From an uncultured Pseudomonadota bacterium (GTDB taxonomy: Bacteria > Pseudomonadota > Gammaproteobacteria > Burkholderiales > SG8-39), in the NCBI GenBank assembly GCA_903921325.1, contig CAIXPL010000028.1, positions 73,829 through 137,828 of the forward strand: a DNA stretch of 64,000 bases. The letters run 5' to 3'. The notes beneath the pieces were generated by a model. That model had not been told where the DNA came from. It was given only the letters and a program-made list of their open reading frames with translations, and did not search any database. Every line of letters begins with the position of its first letter. Position 1 is the first letter of the stretch. Shown here piece after piece: positions 54,224 to 63,057 of the stretch. Made by a program: the position numbers and the translations under genes.

Positions 54224-55384
54224 ATGAGCCGCCTCATGTCTTTGTATCGAACGATTCACCAGCAGATTCGCGTGGACCGCACCGTATTGCGTTGGGTCGG
54301 CCTGACTGTACTGCATAGTGCCCGTTGCACAACCGACGCTTGTGCACGTTTGATTCTGCGGTGCGGCGCGGGCTGGTCACTGCTGCCTCGGGCCAGTCTG
54401 ATCCTCCTGTATGGCTCCAGCCTGGTGATACTTTCTTGTTTTAGCCTCGTGCCGGCGCCCTCATCGGCACAAAGCAATCCGCTTTCAGCGTGGCCCGCGC
54501 GGCCTCTGCGCCTGGTTGCCACGTTCCCACCGGGGGGCATCACCGATTTCACCGCGCGCATGGTGGCCCCCAAATTGAGCGAAGCGCTGGGTCAACCGGT
54601 GGTGGTTGAGAATCGATCGGGCTCCGGCGGCAACATCGGCACCGATTTTGTCGCCAAGTCATCGCCCGATGGCTACACACTGCTGCTCGCAGGTCCACCC
54701 AATGCGATCAATGTGTCGCTCTATCCGAGTCTGCCTTTTGATACCAAGCGAGACTTGGTCCCGGTTGCCTTGCTTGGCAGCGTGCCCAATGTGCTGGTCG
54801 TGGGCAGCAAAATCAGCGCACGCAATGTGGCTGAATTTGTCGAGTACGCCCGGCAGAATCCGGGCAAACTCAACTTCGCATCCAATGGCACCGGCACCAC
54901 GATTCAACTCTCAGGCGAGTTGATGAAGTACTACGCCAACTATGACGCAGTGCATGTTCCATTCCGTGGTGCCCCGGCCGCCACGACCGCGCTGCTGGCG
55001 GGTGAGGTCGAGTTCATGTTTGATTCGCTCTCGGTGTCGTATCAGAACATTCGCGCCGGAAAGGTTCGTGCGCTCGCCGTCACCAGTGCCCAGCGCAGCC
55101 CCTTGTTGCCCGATGTTCCGACACTGATCGAGTCGGGTTATCCGCAGATGGAAATGAGTGGCTGGACCGGGGTGATGGCGCCTGCGGCAACTCCGGCGCC
55201 CATCGTGGCGCGCATTGAGTCTGAGCTGCGACGCATCGTGGCAATGCCCGATCTCGTGCGCGCCTTCGAGAAGCCGGGCATGACCGTGCAATTTCTCTCT
55301 GGCCCCGAGTTTGGTCAGTTCTTTGACCGCGAGGTCAATCGGTGGGCGCTTGCCGTGAAGTTCTCTCATGCCCAACCCGATTGA
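54224..55384 (+). CDS. Bug-family (TctC-like) periplasmic binding protein
   Basis: A 386-residue reading frame, longer than the 320-330 typical for the family. The hydrophobic leader (LILLYGSSLVILSCFSLV, ending SSAQ) starts only around residue 58, so the true start is probably downstream of ATG 54224; no good ATG was found, and a TTG near 54350 is possible. The ligand loops are VATFPPGGITDFTARM and VENRSGSGGNIGTD. The C-terminal end overlaps the following gene by 17 bases. It is the second of two tandem Bug genes. Confidence 0.85.
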   Translation: MSRLMSLYRTIHQQIRVDRTVLRWVGLTVLHSARCTTDACARLILRCGAGWSLLPRASLILLYGSSLVILSCFSLVPAPSSAQSNPLSAWPARPLRLVATFPPGGITDFTARMVAPKLSEALGQPVVVENRSGSGGNIGTDFVAKSSPDGYTLLLAGPPNAINVSLYPSLPFDTKRDLVPVALLGSVPNVLVVGSKISARNVAEFVEYARQNPGKLNFASNGTGTTIQLSGELMKYYANYDAVHVPFRGAPAATTALLAGEVEFMFDSLSVSYQNIRAGKVRALAVTSAQRSPLLPDVPTLIESGYPQMEMSGWTGVMAPAATPAPIVARIESELRRIVAMPDLVRAFEKPGMTVQFLSGPEFGQFFDREVNRWALAVKFSHAQPD

Positions 55385-56195
55385 TCAAAGTTCGATCGCC
55401 ACGCCACGATCACGGCCGGTCTATGGACGCGCTGGGCGCATCGGTCTGGTGGTGCCAGCCAACAACTCGGTCATCGAGCCGGAATGGTGGTCGGTGTTGC
55501 CCGCTGGCGTCGCAGCATATGCCACCCGGGTGATGGCACGCGGGGCACTCACCCACGAGGCCATCGAGCGCATGGAACGGCAAGTCGATCGGGCGGTCGA
55601 TGAATTGGCCGCCACCGGTGTGGATGTGATTGCCTATGCCGATATGGTCACCACCTTCATCATGGCGCGCGACTGGAATGAGCAGGCCATGAGCAAGCTC
55701 AGTGCGCGCACTGGTGTGCCGTGCGTATCGGCCTGGACGGCACTACGGGACGCTTTGTCAGCACTGGGTATTCGTCGCTTTGCACTCGGCACCCCCTATC
55801 CGGCAGCCATTCACGCGCTGGCCCGACCGTTCTTCGAGGCAGCGGGCTATACGATCACTGCGGACGCCACACTGGACATCACCCAGATGGCGCAGGTGCC
55901 TTGGGTGGACAGTGCGCAATTGACGCACTTTGTCGGCACCATTGTCGGGGGTGCGCCGCAAGCGATTGTGCTGCTCGCAACTGACTTGCCGACGTTCGCC
56001 TGCATCGAATCGTTAGAGGCAAGCCATGGCTGTCCCGTGTTGAGTTCTAACCAGAGCCTGCTGTGGGCTACGTTGCATGCCGCGCGCATCAGCGCAATGC
56101 CCGTTCATCTCGGGCAACTGATGAATTGCATTCATTTACAAACAAGTAATAGCAATGCGGAAGCTGATCTCATGCACGGAGGCTCCAAACCATGA
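55368..56195 (+). CDS. Maleate isomerase / Asp-Glu racemase-like protein lacking both active-site cysteines
   Basis: A 275-residue protein. The overall pattern follows maleate cis-trans isomerases: GRIGLVVPANNSVIEPEW at the start and SSNQSLLWATLHAA near the end. The first active-site Cys position reads IAYADMVTTF (Asp for Cys) and the second LLATDLPTF (Ala for Cys). A standard two-Cys isomerase mechanism is therefore not possible; another reaction, a decarboxylase-like chemistry or a binding role, is likely. It overlaps the Bug gene by 17 bases and the M20 gene by four (ATGA). Confidence 0.82.
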   Translation: MPNPIDQSSIATPRSRPVYGRAGRIGLVVPANNSVIEPEWWSVLPAGVAAYATRVMARGALTHEAIERMERQVDRAVDELAATGVDVIAYADMVTTFIMARDWNEQAMSKLSARTGVPCVSAWTALRDALSALGIRRFALGTPYPAAIHALARPFFEAAGYTITADATLDITQMAQVPWVDSAQLTHFVGTIVGGAPQAIVLLATDLPTFACIESLEASHGCPVLSSNQSLLWATLHAARISAMPVHLGQLMNCIHLQTSNSNAEADLMHGGSKP

Positions 56196-57412
56196 CTCAA
56201 ATTAACGCCGAGCGATTGCTGGCCGATATGCGCGCGCTGGCTCGCTTTGGTGCCTGTGGCACGGGCGTCGATCGCGTGTCGTACAGCGAAGCCGATCAGG
56301 CCTCGCGTCGATGGTTGCGTGACCGCATGACTGAAGCGGGGCTCACCGCACGCATCGATCGGGTGGGCAATGTGGCCGGGATCAGTGCACGCGCGGATCG
56401 TGCCGTGGTGATTGGTTCGCACACCGATAGCGTGCCGCGAGGCGGCTGGCTCGATGGCGCGATGGGCGTTATTTACGGCTTGGAAATCACCCGATCGCGC
56501 ATCGAGCAAGGCCTGGACCGCACCCTGGGTGTGGATGTCGTGTCCTTTCAGGATGAGGAAGGAACGTATTTATCCTGTCTGGGCAGTCGTGCCTTTTGCT
56601 CAGACTTGAGCGATGCGGACATGGCGCGAGCGAGCGGGCCTGGCGGCGAGACCCTGAACGCCGCCATTACCCGCGCCAACTACGGGGGATCGGTCTGGGT
56701 CCGTGACCCGCAGCGCCATAAGGCCTATCTGGAAGCGCACATTGAACAAGGTCCGCGGCTGGAAGCCGCCGGACTGCGCTTGGGTGTGGTCACCGGCATT
56801 GTCGGTATCCGGCGGTTTCGCATCACCTGCGGCGGTCAGGCTGACCACGCGGGTACCACGCCAATCGCGCTGCGTCGCGATGCCGCCCGTCCGCTGATTC
56901 ACCTGGCCCATTGGGTGCATACCGAAGTGGCGACGCTGGGCGGTGCCGATACGGTATGGAATGTCGGCATGATGATGGTGCGTCCGGGTGCCGCCAACGT
57001 GGTGCCGAGCGAATCCGAAATGGTCGTTGAGTTTCGTGACACTTCGCTTGAAATACTGGATCGCATCGAGCAGGGGTTGCTCGCGCAGGTGCATGCCATG
57101 GATGGTCGGGCCGGCGTCACGGTCAAAGCGCAGTCGATCGCCAGCAGCCTGCCCACGCTGATGGACGCACGGTTGGTTACACTCGGTGATGAGGTAGCGT
57201 GCGCCCTGGGCGAGCCTTCGATGCGCATGGTGAGCGGTGCCGGTCACGACGCCATGATTGTGGGTCGCGTGCTGCCCAGCGTGATGCTGTTTGTTCCGAG
57301 CATCGGTGGGCGCAGTCATGACATTGTCGAGAACACCACCGATACTGACATCGTGCTCGGATGCCAGGCGCTCGCCGCACTGGTGACGCGTATTGAAGGT
57401 CTCGACCTTTAG
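56192..57412 (+). CDS. M20-family Zn-dependent amidohydrolase (N-carbamoyl amino acid hydrolase / allantoate amidohydrolase type)
   Basis: A 406-residue protein of the hydantoinase/carbamoylase group of peptidase family M20. Metal ligands are in IGSHTDSVPRGGWLDGAMG (near residue 79) and SFQDEEGTYL; the lid-domain substrate motif is in HIEQGPRLE; a further His is in SGAGHDAMIVG. The group removes a carbamoyl or ureido group from amino acid derivatives. Its start overlaps the isomerase-like stop (ATGA). It is convergent with a dihydroorotase-like gene, which suggests a ureide or hydantoin pathway. Confidence 0.9.
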   Translation: MTQINAERLLADMRALARFGACGTGVDRVSYSEADQASRRWLRDRMTEAGLTARIDRVGNVAGISARADRAVVIGSHTDSVPRGGWLDGAMGVIYGLEITRSRIEQGLDRTLGVDVVSFQDEEGTYLSCLGSRAFCSDLSDADMARASGPGGETLNAAITRANYGGSVWVRDPQRHKAYLEAHIEQGPRLEAAGLRLGVVTGIVGIRRFRITCGGQADHAGTTPIALRRDAARPLIHLAHWVHTEVATLGGADTVWNVGMMMVRPGAANVVPSESEMVVEFRDTSLEILDRIEQGLLAQVHAMDGRAGVTVKAQSIASSLPTLMDARLVTLGDEVACALGEPSMRMVSGAGHDAMIVGRVLPSVMLFVPSIGGRSHDIVENTTDTDIVLGCQALAALVTRIEGLDL

Positions 57413-57514
57413 GGTCAGCTGCGCATCGGGCACATCGCCCTGATGCGAACCTGCGCAACCCAATGGACGGCGCGCGGGCCCCACTGAAGCCACACGGCGG
57501 TTGCATGGCTTTAC

Positions 57515-58861
57515 CTAAGCAGTGCGTCCAGGCAGGAATTCACCGCGCGGCGAACCGAGCGTGCGGCCGTCCCGTGCGATCACCTGCCCTCGCAGCAGGG
57601 TCATTACCAGTGTGCCAGGGACATTCCATCCATCAAAAGGCGTCTGCGCCGCTCGGCTGAGCTGATCGGCATTGCGGATCACGCTCGGCCGGCGCAAATC
57701 GATGATGACCATATCCGCGTCAGCACCCGCTTGCAGCGACCCTTTGCGTGGGTACAGGCCGAAGCGTTGCGCGGGGGCTTCGCAACAGGCTCGCACTAGC
57801 GTGCCTTCATCCATCAGGCCATCGCTCACCATGCGCAGCATCAATGGCAGCCAGGTTTGCAAACCCGCCAGGCCCCCGGGCGCTTTACTCAGGTCAATCT
57901 CACCGGCTGCCTTTTCGCTGGGCAAATGGGGGGCGTGATCCGTCGCGACCATGTCGATGAGCCCAGTGCCGAGCGCCGCGCGCAGTGCAATGCGGTCGGC
58001 CTCCGTGCGAAGCGGTGGCAGCACTTTAGCGATGGGCCCTCGTTGCAGCAGGTCGGCTGCATCGAGCAGCAAATTGTGCGGCGTCACCTCGGCCGATACT
58101 GCGGCGACGCCACGTGACCCACTCAGCAACGCCACACTCATTGCGCTGCTGACCTGCCGGATGTGAATCGCTGCGTCACATGCGCGCGCCAGCACGAGGG
58201 CCTGCGCAAGGCCCGCGGCTTCGGCCACCGCAGGGCGCGAATCGAGAAACGCCTGCCGGCTGGCACGCGGGTCTTGCGTCGCCGGTCTGCTGTGAGCGGC
58301 AACGATGCTGTCATCGCCGGCACTGATACCGGCGATCCGGCCGGTCCTTGCCACCGCAGTCAGGCAGCGCAGCAATTCCGCGGCGTTGGCCAGTCGTAGC
58401 GGTGCAGCGAAATCGGCCATGAAAATCTCAAATGAAATCGCGCCCGCGGCAGCCAGACCGGGCACCTCGGCAATGTCAGGTCCGAGTCCTGCCTGAAGCG
58501 CGAAATCCACCCTTGCACGACCGTGCGCAAGCTGGCGCTTTTCTTCAAACAGAGTTGCGGTCAACGTAAGCGGCTTGTCGGTCGGCATCACCATCACCGT
58601 GGTCACGCCACCGGCCGCGGCAGCCGCGGTGCCACTTTCAAAATCTTCCTTGTGGGTCAGCCCCGGATCGCGCAGATGCACATGCGCATCTACCAGGCCC
58701 GGATAGACACTCATCCCGGTCGCATCAATCACCTCGCGCGCGCTATACGGCTCACCGGGCGACAAACGCGCAATGATGCGTCCCGCATCGATCAGCAGGG
58801 TCTGGTCGACCGCACCCTGCGAGGACACGATGCGACCACCCTTGATCGCGAGTTGATGCAT
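57515..58861 (-). CDS. Dihydroorotase / hydantoinase-like cyclic amidohydrolase
   Basis: A 448-residue protein of the amidohydrolase superfamily. The metal motif DAHVHLRDPGLTHKEDFESGT (near residue 57) and the later MVATDHAPH are intact. The segment that usually carries the carbamylated Lys (FKxFM in allantoinases) reads SFEIFMADF, with Glu in place of Lys. It opens cyclic amides such as hydantoins, allantoin or dihydroorotate. ATG 58861 lies four bases after the upstream stop codon. It is co-directional with and tightly linked to the ornithine-cyclodeaminase-like gene. Confidence 0.87.
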   Translation of the reverse strand: MHQLAIKGGRIVSSQGAVDQTLLIDAGRIIARLSPGEPYSAREVIDATGMSVYPGLVDAHVHLRDPGLTHKEDFESGTAAAAAGGVTTVMVMPTDKPLTLTATLFEEKRQLAHGRARVDFALQAGLGPDIAEVPGLAAAGAISFEIFMADFAAPLRLANAAELLRCLTAVARTGRIAGISAGDDSIVAAHSRPATQDPRASRQAFLDSRPAVAEAAGLAQALVLARACDAAIHIRQVSSAMSVALLSGSRGVAAVSAEVTPHNLLLDAADLLQRGPIAKVLPPLRTEADRIALRAALGTGLIDMVATDHAPHLPSEKAAGEIDLSKAPGGLAGLQTWLPLMLRMVSDGLMDEGTLVRACCEAPAQRFGLYPRKGSLQAGADADMVIIDLRRPSVIRNADQLSRAAQTPFDGWNVPGTLVMTLLRGQVIARDGRTLGSPRGEFLPGRTA

Positions 58862-58865
58862 GGCC

Positions 58866-59900
58866 TCAGAAACCCTGCTCAGTCGAACTCTCGCCACCCA
58901 GTTCGATGAGCGTGCCCAGCCCGCGCCGTGCGCACTCGCGTGCGATGTGTTGCCCAGTGATCAAGTCTTGCGCCGCCACGCCGCAGGATTTGAAATAAGT
59001 GATGTCCTCAGGTGTTTCGCGACCTGGGGTGCGACCCGCCACGATGCTGGCGAAATCCACCACCGAGCTGCGCTCGATCACGCCTTCGGTGAGTGGAATC
59101 ACATAGTCACCCACCCGGTCCAGGCTGTCGCGCACACTGTCTACGGCCCGCACGCTGGCTCGCTTCACCGCTGCGCTATCGACTTCCCTGGCATTTGCCG
59201 AATAGCTGCCGGCTGTCGCGACAAAGGTCCCGGGCCGCAGCCAATCGCCGTGAATAACCGGCGTGCTCGACGTTGTCGCCGCGATCACCAGATCGGCCTG
59301 CCCAATGGCAGGCGCCGGGTCATCGACGAGCGTTGTGTCGCCCGGGACACCGCTGCCTTCGATCCGCGCAAGCGCCTGCGCCATTGCAACAAAGCGCTCT
59401 CCGCGGGCGCGGGTTCGCGTGTGCACCTGCACCCGCTGCAGCTTGAACATCTGCGCTACCGCCAGCAGCACGTTCCAACTGATCCGCCCGGCGCCAATCA
59501 AGGTGAGACTGTGGCTATTGGTTCGTGCCATCAACGAAGCAGCCAGAGCCACCCCGGCTCCGGTGCGTACATCGGTCAGATAGCCGCCTTCCATTACCGC
59601 CTCCGGATGCCCGGTACGTCCATCAAATACCGCCACCAGTGCACTCAATCGGGTGAGACCGGCCAGGGCATTACGCTCAAAATCCGACACCACCTTGATG
59701 CCGAATCCGGCACCGCCGGTGAGAAAGCAGGGGTTGAAGATCGTCACACTCGGCGGATCGTCGCCTTGCGCAACGCTGCGCAGCCCGCCGATCGCCCGCT
59801 GATCAGCCAAATGCTGGAACGCCTGGCGCTGCAATTCGATCGCCTGCGCCATATCGAGCACGGCGCGGCAATCCTTCTCGGAGAGAACCCGCAGCTTCAT
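58866..59900 (-). CDS. Ornithine cyclodeaminase / mu-crystallin family protein
   Basis: A 344-residue protein. The substrate-proximal region GGAGFGIKVVSDFERN, the segment MEGGYLTDVRTGAGVALAA and the Rossmann site LTLIGAGRISWN are characteristic. The family includes NAD-dependent ornithine cyclodeaminase, alanine dehydrogenase and imine reductases. Its stop codon is four bases from the ATG of the dihydroorotase-like gene, so the two are co-translated. A role in converting the amino acid released by the hydantoin-type enzymes is a reasonable inference. Confidence 0.92.
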   Translation of the reverse strand: MKLRVLSEKDCRAVLDMAQAIELQRQAFQHLADQRAIGGLRSVAQGDDPPSVTIFNPCFLTGGAGFGIKVVSDFERNALAGLTRLSALVAVFDGRTGHPEAVMEGGYLTDVRTGAGVALAASLMARTNSHSLTLIGAGRISWNVLLAVAQMFKLQRVQVHTRTRARGERFVAMAQALARIEGSGVPGDTTLVDDPAPAIGQADLVIAATTSSTPVIHGDWLRPGTFVATAGSYSANAREVDSAAVKRASVRAVDSVRDSLDRVGDYVIPLTEGVIERSSVVDFASIVAGRTPGRETPEDITYFKSCGVAAQDLITGQHIARECARRGLGTLIELGGESSTEQGF

Positions 59901-59949
59901 GGCCGCATCAGCGAGCCGATGATCGCCAGGTTCACCAGCGCATGAGCAA

Positions 59950-60423
59950 TCAATGCATGTGCCCGCCGCTGTTGCCCCCTGCCAGCGCGCGCACCTGGGC
60001 TTTCACGTCGACGCTTTTCACGCTGTTATCGGCCTGGCGGAACCGCAGTGTGATCGGCACGGTATCGCCAGTGGTCAGTTCCTGCTTCAGATTCATCAAC
60101 ATCACGTGGTAGCCACCCGGTGCCAAGTCAACCGGCTTGCCCGGGACGATCGGCACCTGGTCGACCGGCCCCATATTCATGACATTGCCACTCATCGACA
60201 TCTGGTGCACCTGGGCCGATCCCGCCACCGGGCTCGATGCGCCAATCAAACTCATCGGAGCAGCCACTTCGATGTGCATGAATGCGCCCGTGGCATCCAT
60301 CCCTTTGACCGTACCGCGCACCCAGGCATCAGTCACTTGCTGGGCGCGCACCGGCGAACCGGTAGTCGCGGCAACCAGCGCCAGTACCACCAGGCTGTAA
60401 CGATAAAGAGACACAGAAACCAT
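59950..60423 (-). CDS. Periplasmic copper chaperone PCu(A)C
   Basis: A 157-residue protein with signal peptide (YSLVVLALVAATTGSPVRAQ). The copper-binding pattern is complete: His and Met in VHQMSMSGNVMNM and His and Met in GGYHVMLMN. The C-terminal tail GGHMH could add ligands. PCu(A)C delivers Cu(I) to the CuA site of cytochrome oxidase. GGAG lies six bases before ATG 60423, which decides the start over the in-frame ATG at 60447. It is a single gene divergent from the molybdate transporter genes. Confidence 0.92.
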   Translation of the reverse strand: MVSVSLYRYSLVVLALVAATTGSPVRAQQVTDAWVRGTVKGMDATGAFMHIEVAAPMSLIGASSPVAGSAQVHQMSMSGNVMNMGPVDQVPIVPGKPVDLAPGGYHVMLMNLKQELTTGDTVPITLRFRQADNSVKSVDVKAQVRALAGGNSGGHMH

Positions 60424-60549
60424 GAATTGCTCCGTTGAATCCGGCATTGTTGAAGGTACATTAGCATAGCGTCGCGCGGTGTGGCCGTGAGGCGTCGCAA
60501 TGCAGAATCAACAGGCAAAACGGATGAGCAACAGCTTGGAGCGATTGCT

Positions 60550-61242
60550 GTGAATGCCTTTCCCTTACCGGAGGAGACTCTGGGCGCGCTGACACTCACG
60601 CTCAAGCTTGCCGGACTGACCACGCTGCTCTTGCTCGTCATTGCAACGCCGCTCGCCTGGTGGTTGGCGCGCACCGCGTCACGCTGGCGCGCAGCGATTG
60701 GCGCGCTGGTCACGCTCCCCCTGGTGCTGCCACCGACGGTTATCGGTTTTTATCTGCTGGTGCTGCTCGGCCCTAGTGGGCCGATTGGGCAGGTCATGCA
60801 ACGGCTTGGACTGGGTCTGCTGCCGTTTACCTTTGCCGGTTTACTGGTCGGTTCGCTCATCTATTCGCTGCCCTTTGCTGTGCAGCCCTTGCAAAGTGCC
60901 TTTCGTTCGATCGGGCAGCGTCCGATGGAGGTGGCGGCCACGCTGCGCGCCCGCCCGATTGACGCCTTCTTCAGCGTCGCGCTGCCGCTGGCATTACCGG
61001 GTTACATCGGCGCGGCGGTGCTCACGTTTGCCCACACCATCGGAGAATTCGGCATTGTCCTCATGATCGGCGGCAACATTCCCGGGAGGACTCGGGTGCT
61101 GTCGACCGAAATCTACGGCCATGTGGAAGCAATGGACTATGTTCAGGCGCACTGGCTCGCGGGCGGCATGGTGGTGTTCGCGTTTCTGGTGCTGCTCGCC
61201 ATGACCCGCCTGCAGCGCGATGCACATCAGGTGATGCAGTGA
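60550..61242 (+). CDS. modB: Molybdate ABC transporter permease
   Basis: A 230-residue membrane protein with five or six hydrophobic segments. The ModB pattern is clear: LPLVLPPTVIGFYLLVLLG, LPFAVQPLQSAFRSIGQRPMEVAATL and FAHTIGEFGIVLMIGGNIPGRTRV. GTG 60550 with GGAG eight bases ahead gives the usual ModB length; the frame is open to 60481 but the extra residues are charged and not conserved. It overlaps modC by four bases (GTGA). No modA gene lies on either side. Confidence 0.94.
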   Translation: MNAFPLPEETLGALTLTLKLAGLTTLLLLVIATPLAWWLARTASRWRAAIGALVTLPLVLPPTVIGFYLLVLLGPSGPIGQVMQRLGLGLLPFTFAGLLVGSLIYSLPFAVQPLQSAFRSIGQRPMEVAATLRARPIDAFFSVALPLALPGYIGAAVLTFAHTIGEFGIVLMIGGNIPGRTRVLSTEIYGHVEAMDYVQAHWLAGGMVVFAFLVLLAMTRLQRDAHQVMQ

Positions 61243-62411
61243 CCGAGAGCAGCATCGGTGTGCGGCTGCGACTGACCCGTGGCACGCGCCGCCTCAAACG
61301 AGAGACCGGCCGTCCGGACACTGATCACGGCGCAGAGCAGCGTGCAGATCAAGGCGTGGCGGCCGCCAGCGAGTTCTCGCTCGACGTAAACCTTGCCGTT
61401 CCGGCCAACGGAATCACTGTGCTATTTGGCGCTTCAGGTGCCGGCAAGACAACGCTGCTGCGCTGTGTTGCCGGGTTGGAACGTGCCGACGATGCCTTGA
61501 TAACCGTCGGCGGCGCGATCTGGGACGATAGTGCGTGCGGCATTCACCTCCCCACCTGGCAGCGTTCTATCGGCTACGTGTTCCAGGAGGCGAGCCTGTT
61601 TCCTCACCTCAGCGTTACCGGCAATTTGCGCTACGGATTGAAGCGGGCAGGTCCGGCGCAAGGTGAGGCCTCGCTACGCACAGCCATCGAACTTTTAGGT
61701 ATTGGACATTTGCTGCACCGCATGCCCGCCCAGTTATCGGGTGGTGAGCGGCAGCGCGTGGCGATTGCGCGGTCCCTTGCGCTACGCCCGCGTCTCTTGT
61801 TGCTCGATGAGCCGCTGGCTGCTATCGATCTCGCGCGACGCGAGGAGATTTTGCACTGGATTGAAGCGCTGCGTGACCAGCTCAGCATCCCGATGCTCTA
61901 CGTGACGCACGCCGCAGCCGAAGTCGCGCGCCTGGCTGACACGCTGGTGGTACTTGAGCGAGGCCGGGCGCGTGCATGTGGCCCAGTGGGTGACGTGCTC
62001 GCCTCGGTCGAGGTGCCGATTTCGCTTGGCGAGGACGTTGGGGCCCTCATCGAGGGCATCGTCGCCGAACGCGATGAGCTGTGGCATCTGATTGCAGTCG
62101 ATTGCGCGCAAGGGCGGCTTTGGCTACAGGACAGTCAGCTCGGCCTGGGTGATCGGGTCCGCCTGCGGGTGCTTGCACGTGACGTCAGCATCACTTTGCA
62201 ACACGCCACCGACACCAGCATTCAGAATCATTTGCACTGTGTGGTCGAGTCGATCAATCCCGACAAGCACCCGGCACAGGCATTGATCAGTCTGCGCTGT
62301 GGCGACGCAACCCTGCTTGCCCGCCTCACACAGCGCGCGATCGCCGCGCTCGGCCTGCACCCAGGGCAGGCTGTGTGGGCACAAGTGAAATCGGTCGCTT
62401 TGGTGAAGTGA
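61239..62411 (+). CDS. modC: Molybdate ABC transporter ATP-binding protein
   Basis: A 390-residue protein. Walker A GASGAGKTTLL (near residue 66), the Q-loop region GYVFQEASLFPHL, the signature LSGGERQRVAIARSLA and Walker B LLLLDEPLAAID are all intact. The C-terminal part (about residues 275-390) is the Mop/TOBE domain. The N-terminus is odd: about 35 mostly charged residues are inserted between the first beta strand (IGVRLRL) and FSLDVNLAVPANGIT, which are adjacent in E. coli ModC. It powers uptake of molybdate, needed by the molybdenum hydroxylases encoded in this window. Confidence 0.93.
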   Translation: MTESSIGVRLRLTRGTRRLKRETGRPDTDHGAEQRADQGVAAASEFSLDVNLAVPANGITVLFGASGAGKTTLLRCVAGLERADDALITVGGAIWDDSACGIHLPTWQRSIGYVFQEASLFPHLSVTGNLRYGLKRAGPAQGEASLRTAIELLGIGHLLHRMPAQLSGGERQRVAIARSLALRPRLLLLDEPLAAIDLARREEILHWIEALRDQLSIPMLYVTHAAAEVARLADTLVVLERGRARACGPVGDVLASVEVPISLGEDVGALIEGIVAERDELWHLIAVDCAQGRLWLQDSQLGLGDRVRLRVLARDVSITLQHATDTSIQNHLHCVVESINPDKHPAQALISLRCGDATLLARLTQRAIAALGLHPGQAVWAQVKSVALVK

Positions 62412-62555
62412 GGCCGGCGGCGCAATACCGGCAAAGGATCGCGCAGGTGCGGGGCGTTCGTGCAAGGTTACGGGATGGACTCGATTTCGCGATAGCATGG
62501 GCAGTCATGATCGCAGCTCGACCGCGAGCGGCCCCCATCAACCAACGAGGACACT

Positions 62556-63026
62556 ATGACCGAACCTTCTCAGTGGCGCGATAAGGGCGTGCGAGTTGTG
62601 CACGCCAACGAGCTTGATATCAACACCGCGCAGACACCGGGGATGAACCGCGCTGCGGCGATCACCCATGCCCGCGCCGGTGCGGAACAACTATGGGCCG
62701 GCACCGTCGTCATTCACCCAAAGGCAAAGACCGGCGCGCACCACCATGGGCCGGTAGAAAGCGTCATCTACATCGTGAGCGGCCATGCCCGCATGCGCTG
62801 GGGTGATCAGCTCGAATTCATTGCCGAGGCTGGTCCGGGCGATTTCATCTATGTGCCGCCCTATGTGCCGCATCAGGAAATCAACGCCCGCGACGATGAA
62901 CCGCTCTCGTGCGTGCTGGTGCGTACCGGTCAGGAACCCGTCGTGGTGAATCTGGACATTCCCATGGTCGAAACGCCTGAAGAGGTGCACTGGGTCGACA
63001 ATATTCATCGCGACCCGGGTCATTGA
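62556..63026 (+). CDS. Cupin-domain protein
   Basis: A 156-residue single-domain cupin. Motif 1 is GAHHHGPVESVIYIVSGHARMRWG and motif 2 is GDFIYVPPYVPHQEIN, giving the His/Glu/His metal site. The family includes dioxygenases, isomerases and binding proteins, and the function here is not clear. GAGGACACT precedes the ATG. It lies 144 bases after modC and 31 bases before the cardiolipin synthase-like gene. Confidence 0.88.
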   Translation: MTEPSQWRDKGVRVVHANELDINTAQTPGMNRAAAITHARAGAEQLWAGTVVIHPKAKTGAHHHGPVESVIYIVSGHARMRWGDQLEFIAEAGPGDFIYVPPYVPHQEINARDDEPLSCVLVRTGQEPVVVNLDIPMVETPEEVHWVDNIHRDPGH

Positions 63027-63057
63027 GGGCTGAGGCAACCTCGGGCTGAGCACGCAG

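Noticed and set aside
58860-59945. Open frame of 361 codons on the plus strand
   Set aside because: Antisense to the ornithine-cyclodeaminase-like gene, which has all its motifs.
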